This document shows positions 22,465-34,500 of a stretch of DNA of 64,000 nt, in pieces; positions within the stretch are counted from its first letter, which is position 1; the number at the start of each line of letters is the position of its first letter. Origin of the DNA: Mycocentrospora acerina (lineage: Eukaryota > Ascomycota > Dothideomycetes > Pleosporales). A program made the position numbers and the translations under genes. A model generated the notes under the pieces. That model was not told where the DNA came from, searched no databases, and saw nothing but the letters and a program-made list of their open reading frames with translations. The stretch lies in contig JAKUHH010000233.1 in the NCBI GenBank assembly GCA_022701365.1, forward strand, positions 701 through 64,700, written 5' to 3'.

Positions 22465-22505
22465 GCTGTTTGCCTTACTCTAGTATTAAAAATTGCAGCT
22501 ATTAT

Positions 22506-22793
22506 TGTAACGACGCAGGTTACAAGAGAGTGATCCGAATGGGGTCCGAATTGTCCACTACTAGGCATATGGGAGTGCTGGGACTGGAGGGTAAACCAAA
22601 GATACTATTCTCTACACCTATAGGTCTTGTACGAAAGGATACAGAAAAACTACTCTACAAAGCTACACAGACTGCCCCCCTTATATATCCCTTCCTAGGG
22701 TTACCATCCGAGGCGAGTACGAATCGGGTGGCTATCGGATGGGTGTTGGTTGACTCAGGGGTAATGATAGGATGTGACGTTGTGAACGTTACA
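22506..22793 (-). mobile_element. LTR-like element family A, inverted copy
   Basis: A second 288-base copy lies in opposite orientation only 41 bases from the first. By eye the two differ at very few positions (for example TATAAC against TGTAAC near one end). The right flank is lost at the N at 22795, so its target duplication cannot be tested. Confidence 0.82.
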
Positions 22794-22794
22794 C

Positions 22795-22795
22795 N
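22795..22795. other. ambiguous base marking an assembly join
   Basis: A single N separates a complete family A copy from a third copy that starts about 45 bases into the element. The expected LINE sequence does not resume on the far side, which suggests a collapsed or gap-filled repeat. Confidence 0.85.
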
Positions 22796-23038
22796 TGTCC
22801 ACTACTAGGCATATGGGAGTGCTGGGACTAGAGGATATACTAAAGATACTATTCTCTACACCTATAGGTCTTGTACAAAAGGATACAGAAAAACTACTCT
22901 ACTAAGCTACACAGACTACCCCCCTTATATATCCCTTCTTTAGGGTTGCTATCTAAGGCGAGTACGAATCAGGTGGCTATCAGATGGGTGTCGGTTGACT
23001 CAGGGGTAATGATAGGATGTGACGTTGTGAACGTTACA
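22796..23038 (-). mobile_element. LTR-like element family A, truncated at the N
   Basis: This copy starts at TGTCCACTACTAGGC, internal to the element, and runs to the normal end GAACGTTACA. It is mildly RIP-altered compared with the other two nearby. Confidence 0.75.
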
Positions 23039-24299
23039 CTTTATAAGTTACTTGTCTCTATTCTCTATAGTGATTAGATACTATTATTAAAGTTAAGTGA
23101 AATTAATTTATAACTAAGGAAAAACTTTACTTACATTATAGAAACTAAAAGCAGCTTTAACATTTAATAAATAATTAGTAATTAATATATAGCTATGTAG
23201 TTAGAGGAACCTTTAATATCTAAAAGAGTAAGCTTGTAATCTTCTTTTTTACCTAAGCTGCTTCTACCTCTGCTTAATGCAGAAGGCAAGTATCTAGTGC
23301 TAATTTCTGTTTTCTGCCTCTATCTAGGTAGGTTAGAGGAGGTCTCTTATTTCAATAAGGTAGCTAAGCCTTATAGCTAGTAGTTTTTTTAAAATGCTCT
23401 ACTTAAATAGTTTAATAGTAGAATAACTCTATAAGACTTAGGATAAGAGTAGTCTTTTTTATTTACAATAAGTAGTATTACCCCTATTACCTGCTACTAG
23501 TATTAAGAGTAATAGCCTATAGTTAATAGAATTTAGTATAGTAGTATAAATTTTAAGTTTTTTTTTTAATAAGCTTTTAATATTATTGTAAAAGAAGTTT
23601 TATTTATGCCTATTGCCTTCTTTATAATGCTAGTCAAAAAAGTGTTATATACCTCTATTTTATTTAGCTTTTTAGGCTAGTCTTAAGCTTTATTTTATAG
23701 TTTTTCTTGTCTAATAAGGCTATAGAGCTAGGAGGGCTAGATAACAGTATAGTAATAAAAGCCTTGCACTACTTACTAAACTCTTTAACAACTAAAGTCT
23801 CTCCTCTTACTGCTATATACTATATAGAAAAGACTACTCTAACTATTCTTTCTTTTATATACTTAAAGGCTTTTAACATATCATTTCTTTATACTTTTTT
23901 CCAGAAATATATTCTAGTGCTCAATTTTTGCTTTTTAATATTTTTTAAATTACTCTTATATGGCTTATTAATTTCTATTTTATTTTTTAAGCTAAGTCAT
24001 ATCTACTAGTATTTAAACGCCTTTATATAGAGTTTCCTCTGTTCTATAAGCTCTTTGTTCTAATAAAGTTTTAACTTAATACTTAGCTTTAGCTTAAGAA
24101 TAGATTTCATAGCTGCTTCTTAAACATTTAAAGTAACTAGTTTTGTTACACTGTTAATTTCTTTTTTTAAGCTAGCTAGTCTTACTAATTCTTTAAACTC
24201 TTATTTTTGTTATTTCGTTTTTGCCTCTATTTTCAGAAGCCTCTTATTTTTTATTTTGTTACATATCCTAGAGAAAGCTCTATATCAAAAATTTCTTAG

Positions 24300-24900
24300 T
24301 TAGCCTTATCTAAAGCATATAGTAGGTCTAGAAGTAGCTTAATTTTTTTTATATTACAGTAGAAAAAGCAGAATAACTAATTTGTATATAGTTAGAACTA
24401 GTGTCGTCTGCCTCATGCTAATTTTCCTAAAAGTCTATCTTAAGGCCTTAACTAAATACTAAGTTAATTATTAACTTTAGCCTTAAGTTAAGTAAGAAGA
24501 ATATTTTATTTTTAGTTATTATTTGTCAGTTTGCATTAGTATTTCTTTAACTACTCTACTGGTTGCTTAGCTTCTAGATTTAGGTTCTATGTAGTAGTAT
24601 TTTATTACCTATAGCAGCTATTAAAATCCTCTGCTAATAGAAAGGATTGTTATGAATATAGAGTTAAGAGTAGTCTTTATATTATTTTTATACCACTTAG
24701 TCAGTATCTTGAGTCTTCTACAAGTTCTTTTTTATTATAATAGTTTAGCATTAGGAAGTCTTCATCTAACCTAATTATATTCAAAACTGTTAAATCTATA
24801 TCTTTACTAAGATCTAATCTTAAGCTTTACATTAGGCTACTCTTTATTAACATATACATAGCAGTCTTAGGTCTTTTTATTATTTCTAATGAAATTAGTA
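24300..24900 (-). pseudogene. LINE endonuclease (EEP) domain remnant
   Basis: The minus strand around 24900-24580 reads MLIKSSLM.SLRLDLSKDIDLTVLNII and then FLLAEDFNS, which correspond to the apurinic-type endonuclease of Tad1-like LINEs, ending in the usual LLAGDFN motif with Gly changed to Glu. This enzyme nicks the target site to prime reverse transcription. It belongs to the inner LINE and is broken by stops. Confidence 0.65.
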
Positions 24901-26619
24901 TATAAACAAGGTGTTGCAGTAAAAACTACTTTTTTTACTTATTTAGCTATATACTTAGTTCTTATACTAGAATTAGGTTACCTTTTCTAATAAATCCAAT
25001 TTTTAAAAGAGATTATTATGTTTTTTATGTTTTTCTTATATAATATTATAGAAGACTAATTTCTCTCTTTTTTTAAACATAAGAGCATCTTAGATATTAG
25101 TACTCAAGTACATAGTTTTTTAAATACTTATAGTATATTTACGAAAGTAGTAGTTCTTATATAATTCATTTCTATTAAAGAAGCCATTACTATCTAATAT
25201 ATGCACTTATAGGTTATAGCTATGTAATCTTACTTATAGTTTTTATTGACTATGAATTAGTATTAGCAAAAGCTCTTAATTAAGCAGCATTCCGTATAGC
25301 TTGTATAATCTTTTTTGTAGTAGTCTAAATTATAGAATTTGCGGCCTTTGCTGATATAATTAGTGTTATTATTGCCTAGCTAATAGTAGCTAGAGTACTG
25401 CAATTTTATAATAAGAGCTTTATATTCTGCTAAGTAGACTATTTCTCTTATAGTAACTAGCATCTTCTTAACTGATAAGTTATTGCATTGTTATAAATCT
25501 TTTACTGTAAATATAATAGATATATATTTTCTAAAAGATAAGAGAGTGTACTATAGCTTCTCTAAGTTATCTTTAGATTTAAGCTAGCCTATGTTGGTTT
25601 ATATAGTAATATTATTATATAAATCTATATTTTCTTCTAGTAGTGCTAAGTTCTATAAGAAAGCTTTGTATATAGACATGTTAAGCTACTATCTTTACCT
25701 AGTTTACTTAATTTAAAAATTTTTTAGTATTCAAATTAGATCTTTGATTTTTAAGTGTCTTTACAATTTTGTAAGAAACTAGCACTAGAAAATTTAGTTT
25801 TATAATAATAATTTATCGCTAGAGAAATTAATAGACGCTTTAGAAAAAGTTTTAATAATAGATAGAAGAGCTAAATTTGGAGTATCTCTGTCCCATAGCA
25901 TATTTATAATATATTAAAAATAACAATTTATAATGAAAACTATTGTGCTTCTTTTTCTTACTTTCAGTTTTTCTTAAGGAGTTTATTAGAGGCTTTTTTA
26001 TAAGTTTTAGTAGTAAGTTACACTAGTTACTAGTTATTCTATTTAGCCTGCTACATAGGCCTATATTTTTAAAATCTAGTTATTGTCTAAATTCCTTTAT
26101 TATTAATACTTTTACTTAAAGTTTATTAAACCTTTTTTATCTTATTATTATAATTAGATGTAGTTAGCCTTGATGTCTTTTACCTACTTTTATCTAGTAG
26201 TATAGTTATATATAAGTCTGCCTTCTTATACTTCTTTTACTTAAGCTAATAATTCTATTTTAGCAATTTAAGTCTTATTATCTCTAGTAAGTATTAACCT
26301 ATTTTAAAATACTTTTATACTTTACTAGATTAGATTTTCTTATTTTTTTTAAGCAGTAGAAGAAATAGATAGTCTTTCTATTCATTTTTATAAATTTTAA
26401 ATATTACTATGTCTACGTTTACTTTGTCTTCTACTTTAGCTTTTATTTCTACTCTAGCATCTACTAGCAAGATTATTTTTAAACTTAGAGTTTTATAAGT
26501 ATTTTTATAGTATTTTTATTTAATTCCATTAGAATTTTTAAAATTTTTAGTAAGTATTATTCTGTCTTATTAGTATTATTTATATTACTATTATATACTA
26601 AGTTTGTCTGCTATTATAT

Positions 26620-26900
26620 TTATACTTCTATTACTTTTAGCCTCTTTTTTTCTTCTTCTTCTTCTTCTTCTTCTTCTTCTTCTTCTAGTATTATATGTAG
26701 GCTATAGAAGATGCTTTCTTTACAGTCTAAGAACTTAAACTTTAATAGGCCAGCCTTTTTAGAGGTTAACACTGCTGTTAATCTGCTTAAGACCTTTTGC
26801 ACTCTAATTTACTCTGCTGTCTTAATAGACATAAGGCTTAGTAAGCTACAGAGATCCTAAAGATTTTTAATTATAATAGCAAGGTTACAACCTAGTTGCA
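26620..26900 (-). pseudogene. LINE ORF1 (gag-like) remnant with polyglutamate run
   Basis: The minus strand has an open segment, RLTAVLTSKKAGLLKFKFLDCKE, ending in twelve or more Glu codons from a CTT repeat (26655-26685 on the plus strand). Its position just inside the 5' leader of the inner LINE fits ORF1, which usually binds RNA. I identify it by position more than by sequence. Confidence 0.45.
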
Positions 26901-27066
26901 CTCTATTATCCTAGGCCCTAAGGCTCTAGAAATTAGAGGAGAGACTGTCTAATGTGTGTTGAGATGTTATTTGATAAAATATTGATGCCGCAGGCGTCAG
27001 AACAGACGCGCTGAAAAAGGCAAAGTTGGTTTTTTGGGTTTATAATAGAAGATAGGCTTTAGCTTT

Positions 27067-28720
27067 ATTTAGTAGAGATAGTAAAATGCATATAAGTACT
27101 GCCTTGCGTAGAGCTTCTAGTAAGGGTCTGTAAGCTGTGTTTTCTAAGCAAGATAAGTAGTAAGCTACCTTTCTTACTGCTTTAGCTTTTTAGGCTACGT
27201 ATATCTAGAAAGTAAGTTTTTAGTTAAACTAGTCCTTTAGCTACTATAATGCTAGCTAGACTTATCTTACAATTTTAAGTTTAATAGTTTGAATAGTACT
27301 GCTCTTAAGTATAATGCTAAAGGCTGTAATGCTTCTTTACTAATTTAGATAGATAATTTCTTAAATTTCTATTGTTGAGGCTATTCCATTACTTATACTC
27401 TAGTCTAGTACTTACATTATATCCTTTACTAGCATTTATGTATTTTCTTCAAGTAAATAGCTTGATCTATAAATGTAGAGATTGTTAGTATACTTAAACT
27501 AGTATGTAGTATCTTAATTTAGGAGCTTTACTAAGTATAGCATAAGTAGTGCTACTAAGAGCAAAGATCCTTGCAAGGTTCTGCATATAACTTATTACTT
27601 CAGTATTATCTAGTTCTTAAGGTATGTTTTGAATCTTCTATTTAAGAGAAATAAGTCTAGTAGTGTTACTGTCCCTTTAGTCTATCTCTTTACTTATATA
27701 TTATAGAATAGCTTATTCTTAAGCAAGGCATCAAATGCTTCTTAAAAATCTAATAGAACTATTTAGACTTATTTTCCCTCTGCCTAGGCGTGCTTAATAT
27801 TATGTGTAAAGGCAGCTACTTAGACTATAGCTAAGTGTTTTAATGCAGGTCTTCTAAATTATAGACTTATTACTTAGTTTAGAGTTACTTTTAACACTAT
27901 TTACCTATATAATTAGTATTTTAAGGTCTTTACTTAAGCAATAGAGAAAGGTAATAAGCTTCCATTATCTTACTAACGCCTTATTTTTCTTTCTTTAAAT
28001 TTAGTAATCTTACTACTTCTACAAGTTTCTATACATTAAAGATGTGTACTAGCTTTAGGCAGGTTTAGTAAATTATGTATATGTGTTTCTTTAATTAACA
28101 TCTAGCATACTTGAAGGAGCCTAACTGTAATACTGTTAGTGCCTAAAAAGGTACTGCTAACTCGAACTTTATTAGCTTTAGCCTCTTTTAGTATAACTAT
28201 AGTGTCTTAGAGTAGGGACTTTAAAATATAAGCTTAAGCTACATTTGGTTCTAGAGGTAGTATATAGAGGTTATCTTTAACATTAAACTAGTCTAAGATC
28301 TGCTTTTTTAAGGCCTCTGCTTTAGCTATGTCCTTTATAACCTGTTCTCTATTAATCTCTCAAAGTATGACTCAGTAGTATTCGGATAGCATATACTAGC
28401 TAACTAGCTTATATAAGTCTTTATTGTTTTGAAGGTTCTTAGTCTTGCTTTACTAGTATTTATTTTTTAACTTTTTTACTATTGCTAGAAAGTCATTTGT
28501 GCTATAAGTAGTAAGAGAGTCTTATGCTGCCTTTTGCTCTAAGTAGAGTTAGCACTTTACTTAGTATTTATTTGTCTACTAGAGGGAGGTATATCTTTAG
28601 CCTTAGTCTAAGCTGCCTGCAGTTTATAAGGCATAGGTAATAATTTACGCTAGGAGACTTGTTACAGAGTTACTTCGTACTAGTTCTGTTTAAGAGTTAT
28701 TAGCATTCATCAACGGATAT
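27067..28720 (-). pseudogene. outer LINE, reverse transcriptase domain remnant
   Basis: The minus strand reads as a Tad1-type reverse transcriptase with RIP stops: a block EAFDALLKNKLFYNI, then VTLLDLFLLNRRFKTYLKN, then CRTLQGSLLLVALLMLYLVKLLN (the usual GTPQGSPLSP region) and YTNNLYIYR where YADD is expected. It continues through AVRKVAYYLSCLENTAYRPLLEALRKAVLICILLSLLN to the inner LINE target site at 27053. The family's next segment (YGAEAW) resumes beyond the inner LINE at 21865. The 5' end near 28720 is a truncation or breakpoint. Confidence 0.85.
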
Positions 28721-29909
28721 TAAACCTGGGTTACAGATGAAGGAGAAATTATCCTGACGGAAGGCTATGGACGTAAGCGGACGTAAGTTATATGAAAAGA
28801 TGATAAACGATAACTATTTCTTCAGGACTCACTTTTTTGCTAAGTGCAGTCTATAAGAAATCAACTAAAGTAATTTCTCTATATAGCTGGAAATTTTAGC
28901 TTTAGTGCAAAGACAAACTGTTTTGAAAATACGCCCTAATATCATATTAGTTTGAGCTATAACAGATTATAAAAAGTTTACACGCTTAACGCTACATTAT
29001 CCGTTGTTTGTGCAGTTCTTGTTGATAAAGTTATATTTGTATTGAGACATAATTGATTTTGCTTTTCGCTTGACTTCCTAAATTTATTTACAATCTTCCC
29101 TTTAATGTTATATTCTGGGGCGATGTTTAAATAGAATTTTCTAGATCAACGCAAAACACTACATGTGTCTTGTAAGATTAGTGCTAGCGTAATATGAACA
29201 GCAGCGATAACTTGAACGTTGAATTTTAGGTTTGAGGAATCTGTTAATCTTATGGCAGCGCCTTAGGTCAAGACTTTCTCCCTGGACTTGCAGAGGCCTG
29301 AAGAACTCTAAAAGGATCTGAATCTTGTTCAGTGTTCGACCCGTCGAGATAACTAAAGTGGCTCACATAATAGCCTGGCTTACTTGCTTGTCTAATACGT
29401 TATAGTGCTTTAACTTTACACAGTGTGTGGCTAATTCCCTTGTTCTAATGAAGATCGGGCAACGAAGGAACAGGTATTGGGAGAGGAACTCCACCCAATT
29501 GATGTTACTAGTCCGCGATAGCGCCTGTGCTATGGATCTCTTTCCATGCGTGAACCTGAAGTACGATCACGGTTGGACGACACCTCGATTTCGAGACTTT
29601 GTTCTATTATTACATGCTCATAGTCAATGCGGTGCGTTATCATCTAGTACTGTAGTATCTGAAATAGATTTTCCGAACCAATGAGGGTTTTATTGCATTT
29701 CGACCAGAGGACGGACTCCGCCATTGATGGATGGCTTCCAAAGAAAATTCGACCTTGGTGTCGTGTAACTGTCGACATATGACCGTGAAAAGTAGCAACC
29801 ATTTTCTAGGTAGGCGCACATGCGGCCAAGGGCAGGTAGACAACTAAATCATGAAATGGATTGACTACCTAAAGAACAACATCATAGATGATTAAAACCC
29901 TCATCCGAT
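28721..29909. other. intergenic, ordinary composition after 29.2 kb
   Basis: The repeat block ends near 28720. The following sequence is first AT-rich, then balanced. An 85-codon plus-strand frame (29427-29684) has no recognisable features. No gene is called. Confidence 0.4.
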
Positions 29910-32214
29910 CTACAAATCCCAATGAGTATCGGCATTTCTTAGAAATGGTGTCAGAGACTCCATAGTACCCTTCTGATCATTTTCCGTTAGTCCATTTCCC
30001 AGAAAAGCCCAAACATTGTCGACGCTCTTGTAATTGATATCGTAATGCTCATAGCGCGGCTTACGGAGCGTCTTGAGATGATGCAGGAGAGATCCAGGCC
30101 ACAAATAAACACGTCCATTTGACCTGTCGTTTTTGTACCAACTATCAAGTGGAAGGGTCAGAGATGTCCTGTATTGAAAGGGAAAGTGGGAAGATACCTC
30201 TTGCAGTTTTCTGCCCAAACTGAGTACTTGCTGTGCCATGCATCGGCGAAGTTGTTGAAGTCCGTGGTTGGTTGCTGCTTCACCTCCATCGATTTAACGC
30301 CCTCTTGCTGCATTTTGTCAATGCACTGAATTACATACTCGATTTGGACCTCATGCTGTGTGAGCTGTCAGTATCAATTCACAAGCCATTTGTGAGTCGA
30401 TGCATACAGATGGAAGCGCACAGCCCTGCCCCCAGTTGCCTCGTGGGCCGTTAATTACCCAGTAATTTGGAAAACCAGGACCAGTAATGCCGCAGTATAC
30501 GTTTGGTTCCTAAAAGAGGCCGTCAGTCGCTGTGAACTAAAATAGAAGAGAGCTCAATCCTACCAGCGACCATGCTTCCTGGATCTCTAAACCATGCTTT
30601 CCAAATATCTTGCTGGGGGCATCAACACCGTAAGTATTCTGTTCAGAGGTACAGATGGAGCCAGGCAAAACTTACAAATGTGGAGAAAAGGCGATGTCAA
30701 ATCCAGTACCGCAAGCAATAATGTCCACTTCAATAATCCTGCCACTTGCTGTGACAAGAGCATTGGAGGTCAACTGAACAATTTCCTCGTGGACGGTCGA
30801 TACGTCTGTACAAGTCAATTTAGTAGCATTACATAGAAACGGAAAGGTTTTACAACTTACGTGGAAGAACGAGAGTTTCGAGATAACCGATACCAGGCTT
30901 TATTTGTTTAGAAAACGGCATGATGTTGACCTTAGGGTTTTTTTACTCACCGTCATTCTCCGGCAACCAGGAGACCAATCAGGGATCAATCTCGACTTCA
31001 GCTCATCGTGGCCATCGCCGATTCTGCGCAGCATGTCTGCTCGAAAAACGGTTTTGGCTGTTTTCGCATCGGGCGTTCCCCGTAGGTAGACTGGAAATTT
31101 CTTTCCCATTAAAGCCTCGAGTTCCTTCCTGTATTTCAGATGCCATTCAGGGTCTTTCGTGAAATTCTCTCTTTCTTCGTCCGAATACTTGTGCCTGCCA
31201 AAGATGACAGTGCGTTCGCTGTCGTCAATTTTCTTCTCTTGCACTGGTACTGATGGGGAGATCCATGTGTTGCTGCGCATAAACACAGTCAGATGACGAG
31301 CACCTGATTACAAGTTAGATCTGATACAACAGACTTTCGATCATAACTACCATCTGCTAACTTGGGTACCATTTGAATCGAACTAGAACCAGTCCCTATG
31401 ACTGCAACATTCTTGTCTTTCCAATCAACATTTTGGTCCCAGGCGGCACTATGGACGAGTTTTCCTCTGAAATTCTCCAGACCTTGGATGGCAGGCCCTA
31501 TGTCATGCCTATGAGTATTGTAGTCAAGTTGAAATTATTACTTTTAAGTACTCACATTTCCATTGATTCACAACTCCAGCGCCATTGACCAAAACATGAC
31601 ACCAGTCGTGCACAAATTTTCCTTGGTGTAAGAGCTTTATGTCATCTAAGACAAATGTTAGTATTAAATATCCCGAGTCAAGGCTTTATTTAATGTCAAT
31701 TTACGTACAACGACCAAGTTCTTGATCCCAAGTTGCGTTGATAACCTGGTGCTCGAATTTCATGAATGGTTCCAGACCGTATTTATGATAGAATCAAACG
31801 AAGTATTGCTGGATTTCTGAAGCTCCAGCATAGTACGCTGACCAGTTCGGGTTTGGCTCAAAGGGATAGGTATAAACATGAGCCGGTATATCACAAGCGC
31901 AGCCTTGGTTGTGTTAAATCATTGCCGTCATGAGAGTCGGCACATCATACCTGGATAGGTATTTTCTAACCAAGTTCCACCGATTCCCGCGTTTCTGAGT
32001 TATTAAGTCAGATATTTGGAAGATTTGCTATTGGAAGGGCGTCCAACTTTTCGTAACAGATAAGGTCGAAGTTCTGCAGCATTTTCCGTGCCTTGTAGGC
32101 GAACAAAAGCCCAGAAGCTCCAGCACCGACATGGATGATTCTGACGAAAGCGGGCTGTGAGTGAATCTGGTCTAATATCTCAATCGCTGGCGCAGGGGGG
32201 TCGATATGTGGCAT
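29910..32214 (-). pseudogene. flavin monooxygenase / Baeyer-Villiger-type enzyme (copy 1), dead
   Basis: The minus-strand N-terminus at 32214 reads MPHIDPPAPAIEILDQIHSQ, then VRIIHVGAGASGLLFAYKAR, a FAD-binding GxGxxG fold. Later blocks are CACDIPAHVYTYPFEPNPNWS, a linker region (30900-31290) with WHLKYRKELEALMGKKFPV, the segment VDIIACGTGFDIAFSPHL, and a C-terminus with DVYLWPGSLLHHLKTLRKPRYEHYDI and AFLGNGLTENDQKG. These are in the order seen in fungal FAD/NADPH monooxygenases that insert oxygen into ketones or aldehydes. Frame changes and stops (for example after LPIANLPNI at 32008) break it, although some breaks may be introns. It pairs with a related dead copy at 35019-36892. Confidence 0.82.
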
Positions 32215-33599
32215 GGCTTCTCAATTTAGATGTAGGCGTGTGTCAGCCGTTTCACGCGGTTCAATTGAGGAAGTACCTGTCTTCATAAAAAGAACAGCAA
32301 TGGGTATCAAAGAAAAAGTTGTCGTCAAAAATCGTCAATGTTGATTAAGTAGAAGTCGCACACTGTGCGACTTCTAGACCAGCGTTCCGTGTGGCTTTCG
32401 GAATGCCGTGTAGTACGGTTGTCCCAAAACACGGAAAACTCGGAAATTCCGAACACCTCAAGTTGAGGCCCTTCAAGATTATCACAATTTGCATTGTTCA
32501 CTCATCAACCCTTCGGTATCAGTTCATGACAAGCTCACTCAATTAAAGTGAGTTCGAATTGTTGTCAAGTCTTGCGAGCATAAATGGGATTTCCATCCCA
32601 CTGCAGCAGGCGCTTTGGCTGCCTTGATCATGCGCCCAACGTCTCAGGCTCTGGGAACCTGCCGCTTCTATCAGTGTATAGTTTGGAAAATATGAAGTCC
32701 GCATCATTGGCTCGTCACGGAATGCAACGATTCAAATTTAACGGCAGCAACATCGAACATTGCAGTCTTACACCATACTTCACCGTTGTGCGTTCTCCTG
32801 TTTCTTAATTTCGAACAAGTTTGAACTGGATTGACGTGTACCGAAATCTCTTCGGACCTACCTGCCTAGTACTATAATTCGAGTTGAAGGGCATAGATAA
32901 ATGGATGCTTACTAGAACTCTGTATTCAATTCAGATAAGATTCAGGCTGGAAGCATGACACTCAATCTTGCCTCCTTACTTCACTGCAACGCTTGCGTTT
33001 GCAAGAATGCTACTAGGGATTCTGGAGCTGAGTAGAGCGGTGATAATTTCTCTCAAAATTCTAAACGTTATGCTTCGTGTATCTTTTTTCCATGAAAAAA
33101 ATTCGTAGCGAGATAGAAGTTACAAGGCACTCTTTAGGGGAACCTTGAAATTCACGGGCACTTGAGCAACACTGCTGTATTGAAATGGAGGTGTACCTTC
33201 ACCTGCTGAAAAAAGATTCTCAATCATAGTGCAGTTCTCATTATCTTTCAAGTCGACAATTGCACTTTGCAAGTCTGTCAACGAATTTGTTTCAACTGTT
33301 TTCGCTATCGAGGGCCTGGAGAGACGAATTTACTCAAGCACTGGCTGATCGCACACAACTAATTTAATTGTACAAGAACGTGATGTCATTACCTCTTTTG
33401 AATAACGAAGAATTACTTCTTTTGTGTGTATGCTAAACGCAGGGAAATATTTTGCAGTCCAACTTGATTTTGCTAGCACCACGTGCATGCTAAGAACTTT
33501 GCATCACTAGTGGGTTCAGAGTGACTCGCGTCTCTCAGCAGAGGATCCTCACGTTGCATCGCCATCATTCTTAACCCCGATTTTTCACTCTGTGGTCCA
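32215..33599. other. intergenic with strong palindromes
   Basis: No gene is seen. At 32350-32376 there is a perfect inverted repeat with 12-base arms (TAGAAGTCGCAC / GTGCGACTTCTA) around ACT. Just to its right two pairs of 8-base inverted repeats interleave (see 32385-32453). The rest is ordinary intergenic sequence. Confidence 0.55.
32350..32376. repeat. perfect 12-base palindrome with 3-base loop
   Basis: TAGAAGTCGCAC at 32350-32361 is followed by ACT and its exact complement GTGCGACTTCTA. It lies about 135 bases upstream of the ATG of the dead monooxygenase (32214, minus), so it could be an operator for a dimeric regulator, a hairpin or the core of a small element. Confidence 0.7.
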
Positions 33600-34500
33600 G
33601 TGCTTCATTCTCTTACAGCTATCTTCGATGCAAATCGAACATCAACACATCATCCAACATGTCTAAATCACCTATCGTCTCTATTCCTAGTGTATAGCAC
33701 GGGCCATCCTACATGGATGAAGTGGCGTCCCTACTTCGGAACCTATGCTCACCATTTATACCGCCAAATGCCTGCTGTTGGTGCTCCTATCTCACCCAAA
33801 GGCTTGTTTGAGAATATTGCTACAGCCTCCTCGCTTGTTGAAAAAGCTTTCGGCTCTAGCCACAATGTCGTTGCCATCGTGCATAGCTGGAGCGGCATAG
33901 TTGCCGGAACTGGACTTGTCAGCTTAGTTAAGAGAGAACAAGAAGCGAATGGCAAGAAGGGAGGTCTCTTTCTTTTAGATTATATGGCTGTATTCATTGA
34001 ACCTGAGAATGTGAGTGTAATGTGTGCGACTGGTGTTGTTGATGCGTCTTGGTTCGACGTGCAGGTGGTGGGAACGTTTTGATGAGCACAGAATCATAGC
34101 TCTCGACCTGACGCTAGCAACCACAAACCATCAGCAACCCTACATCTACGCCGAGGGATACTTTCATCCTATATATCGGCAGCCCAGAATCCAAACAACA
34201 GGAGTACTTATCGAGACTGCAATCCCATACGTATGTTACTTTACAGGGCAAAAGCTACGGCCGCCAACTGGAGGCAAATACCGACATTTTACTGGCTAAT
34301 TGAAAACGATTAGGCTCTTGCGGCATCTGCTCAGGAGGCGATGCTTGATAGCATGCAGGACAAGGCTGCGGGAACTGAGGTACAGAGGGTTCAGGCGGGC
34401 CATAGTTTGTTTTAAGTAAGCTAAATGAGACGAAGCACGATGTAGGATAGAGTGGAAGGGGGTGAAATTTTTGGATTATGAACGTGAACAGCTTCATGGA
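33600..34500 (+). pseudogene. alpha/beta hydrolase, dead
   Basis: The plus strand reads HPTWMKWRPYFGTYAHHLYRQMPAVGAPIS..., then HNVVAIVHSWSGIVAGTGLVSL, where SWS is the nucleophile-elbow (G/H-x-S-x-G), then NGKKGGLFLLDYMAVFIEPENVS. The C-terminal end appears in another frame near 34320-34400 as QEAMLDSMQDKAAGTEVQRVQAGHS, a segment typical of this group of fungal hydrolases. A stop at 34080 and frame changes break it. The family includes esterases, lactonases and related enzymes, so the substrate is unknown; next to two Baeyer-Villiger-type enzymes an ester or lactone hydrolase is a natural partner. Confidence 0.75.

Larger units (their letters stand above)
21879..27052 (-). mobile_element. 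inner LINE (Tad1-like), inserted in the outer LINE
   Basis: A perfect 14-base target duplication, TAGGCTTTAGCTTT, lies at 21865-21878 and 27053-27066. The minus-strand 3' end is A-rich (a T run from 21879 on the plus strand), so this is a full insertion by target-primed reverse transcription. Read on the minus strand it has a GC-richer 5' leader (about 26975-27052), a gag-like ORF1 with a polyglutamate run (26620-26900), an endonuclease-like domain (about 24300-24900) and a 3' end shared with 8092-8836. The reverse transcriptase is mostly missing: sequence jumps at the LTR-like copies and the N at 22795. The total here is 5174 bases including those insertions. Confidence 0.85.

Noticed and set aside
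22126..22808. Two open frames of about 100 codons with nearly identical protein
   Set aside because: They lie inside the inverted pair of LTR-like elements and are mirror copies of the same non-coding repeat.
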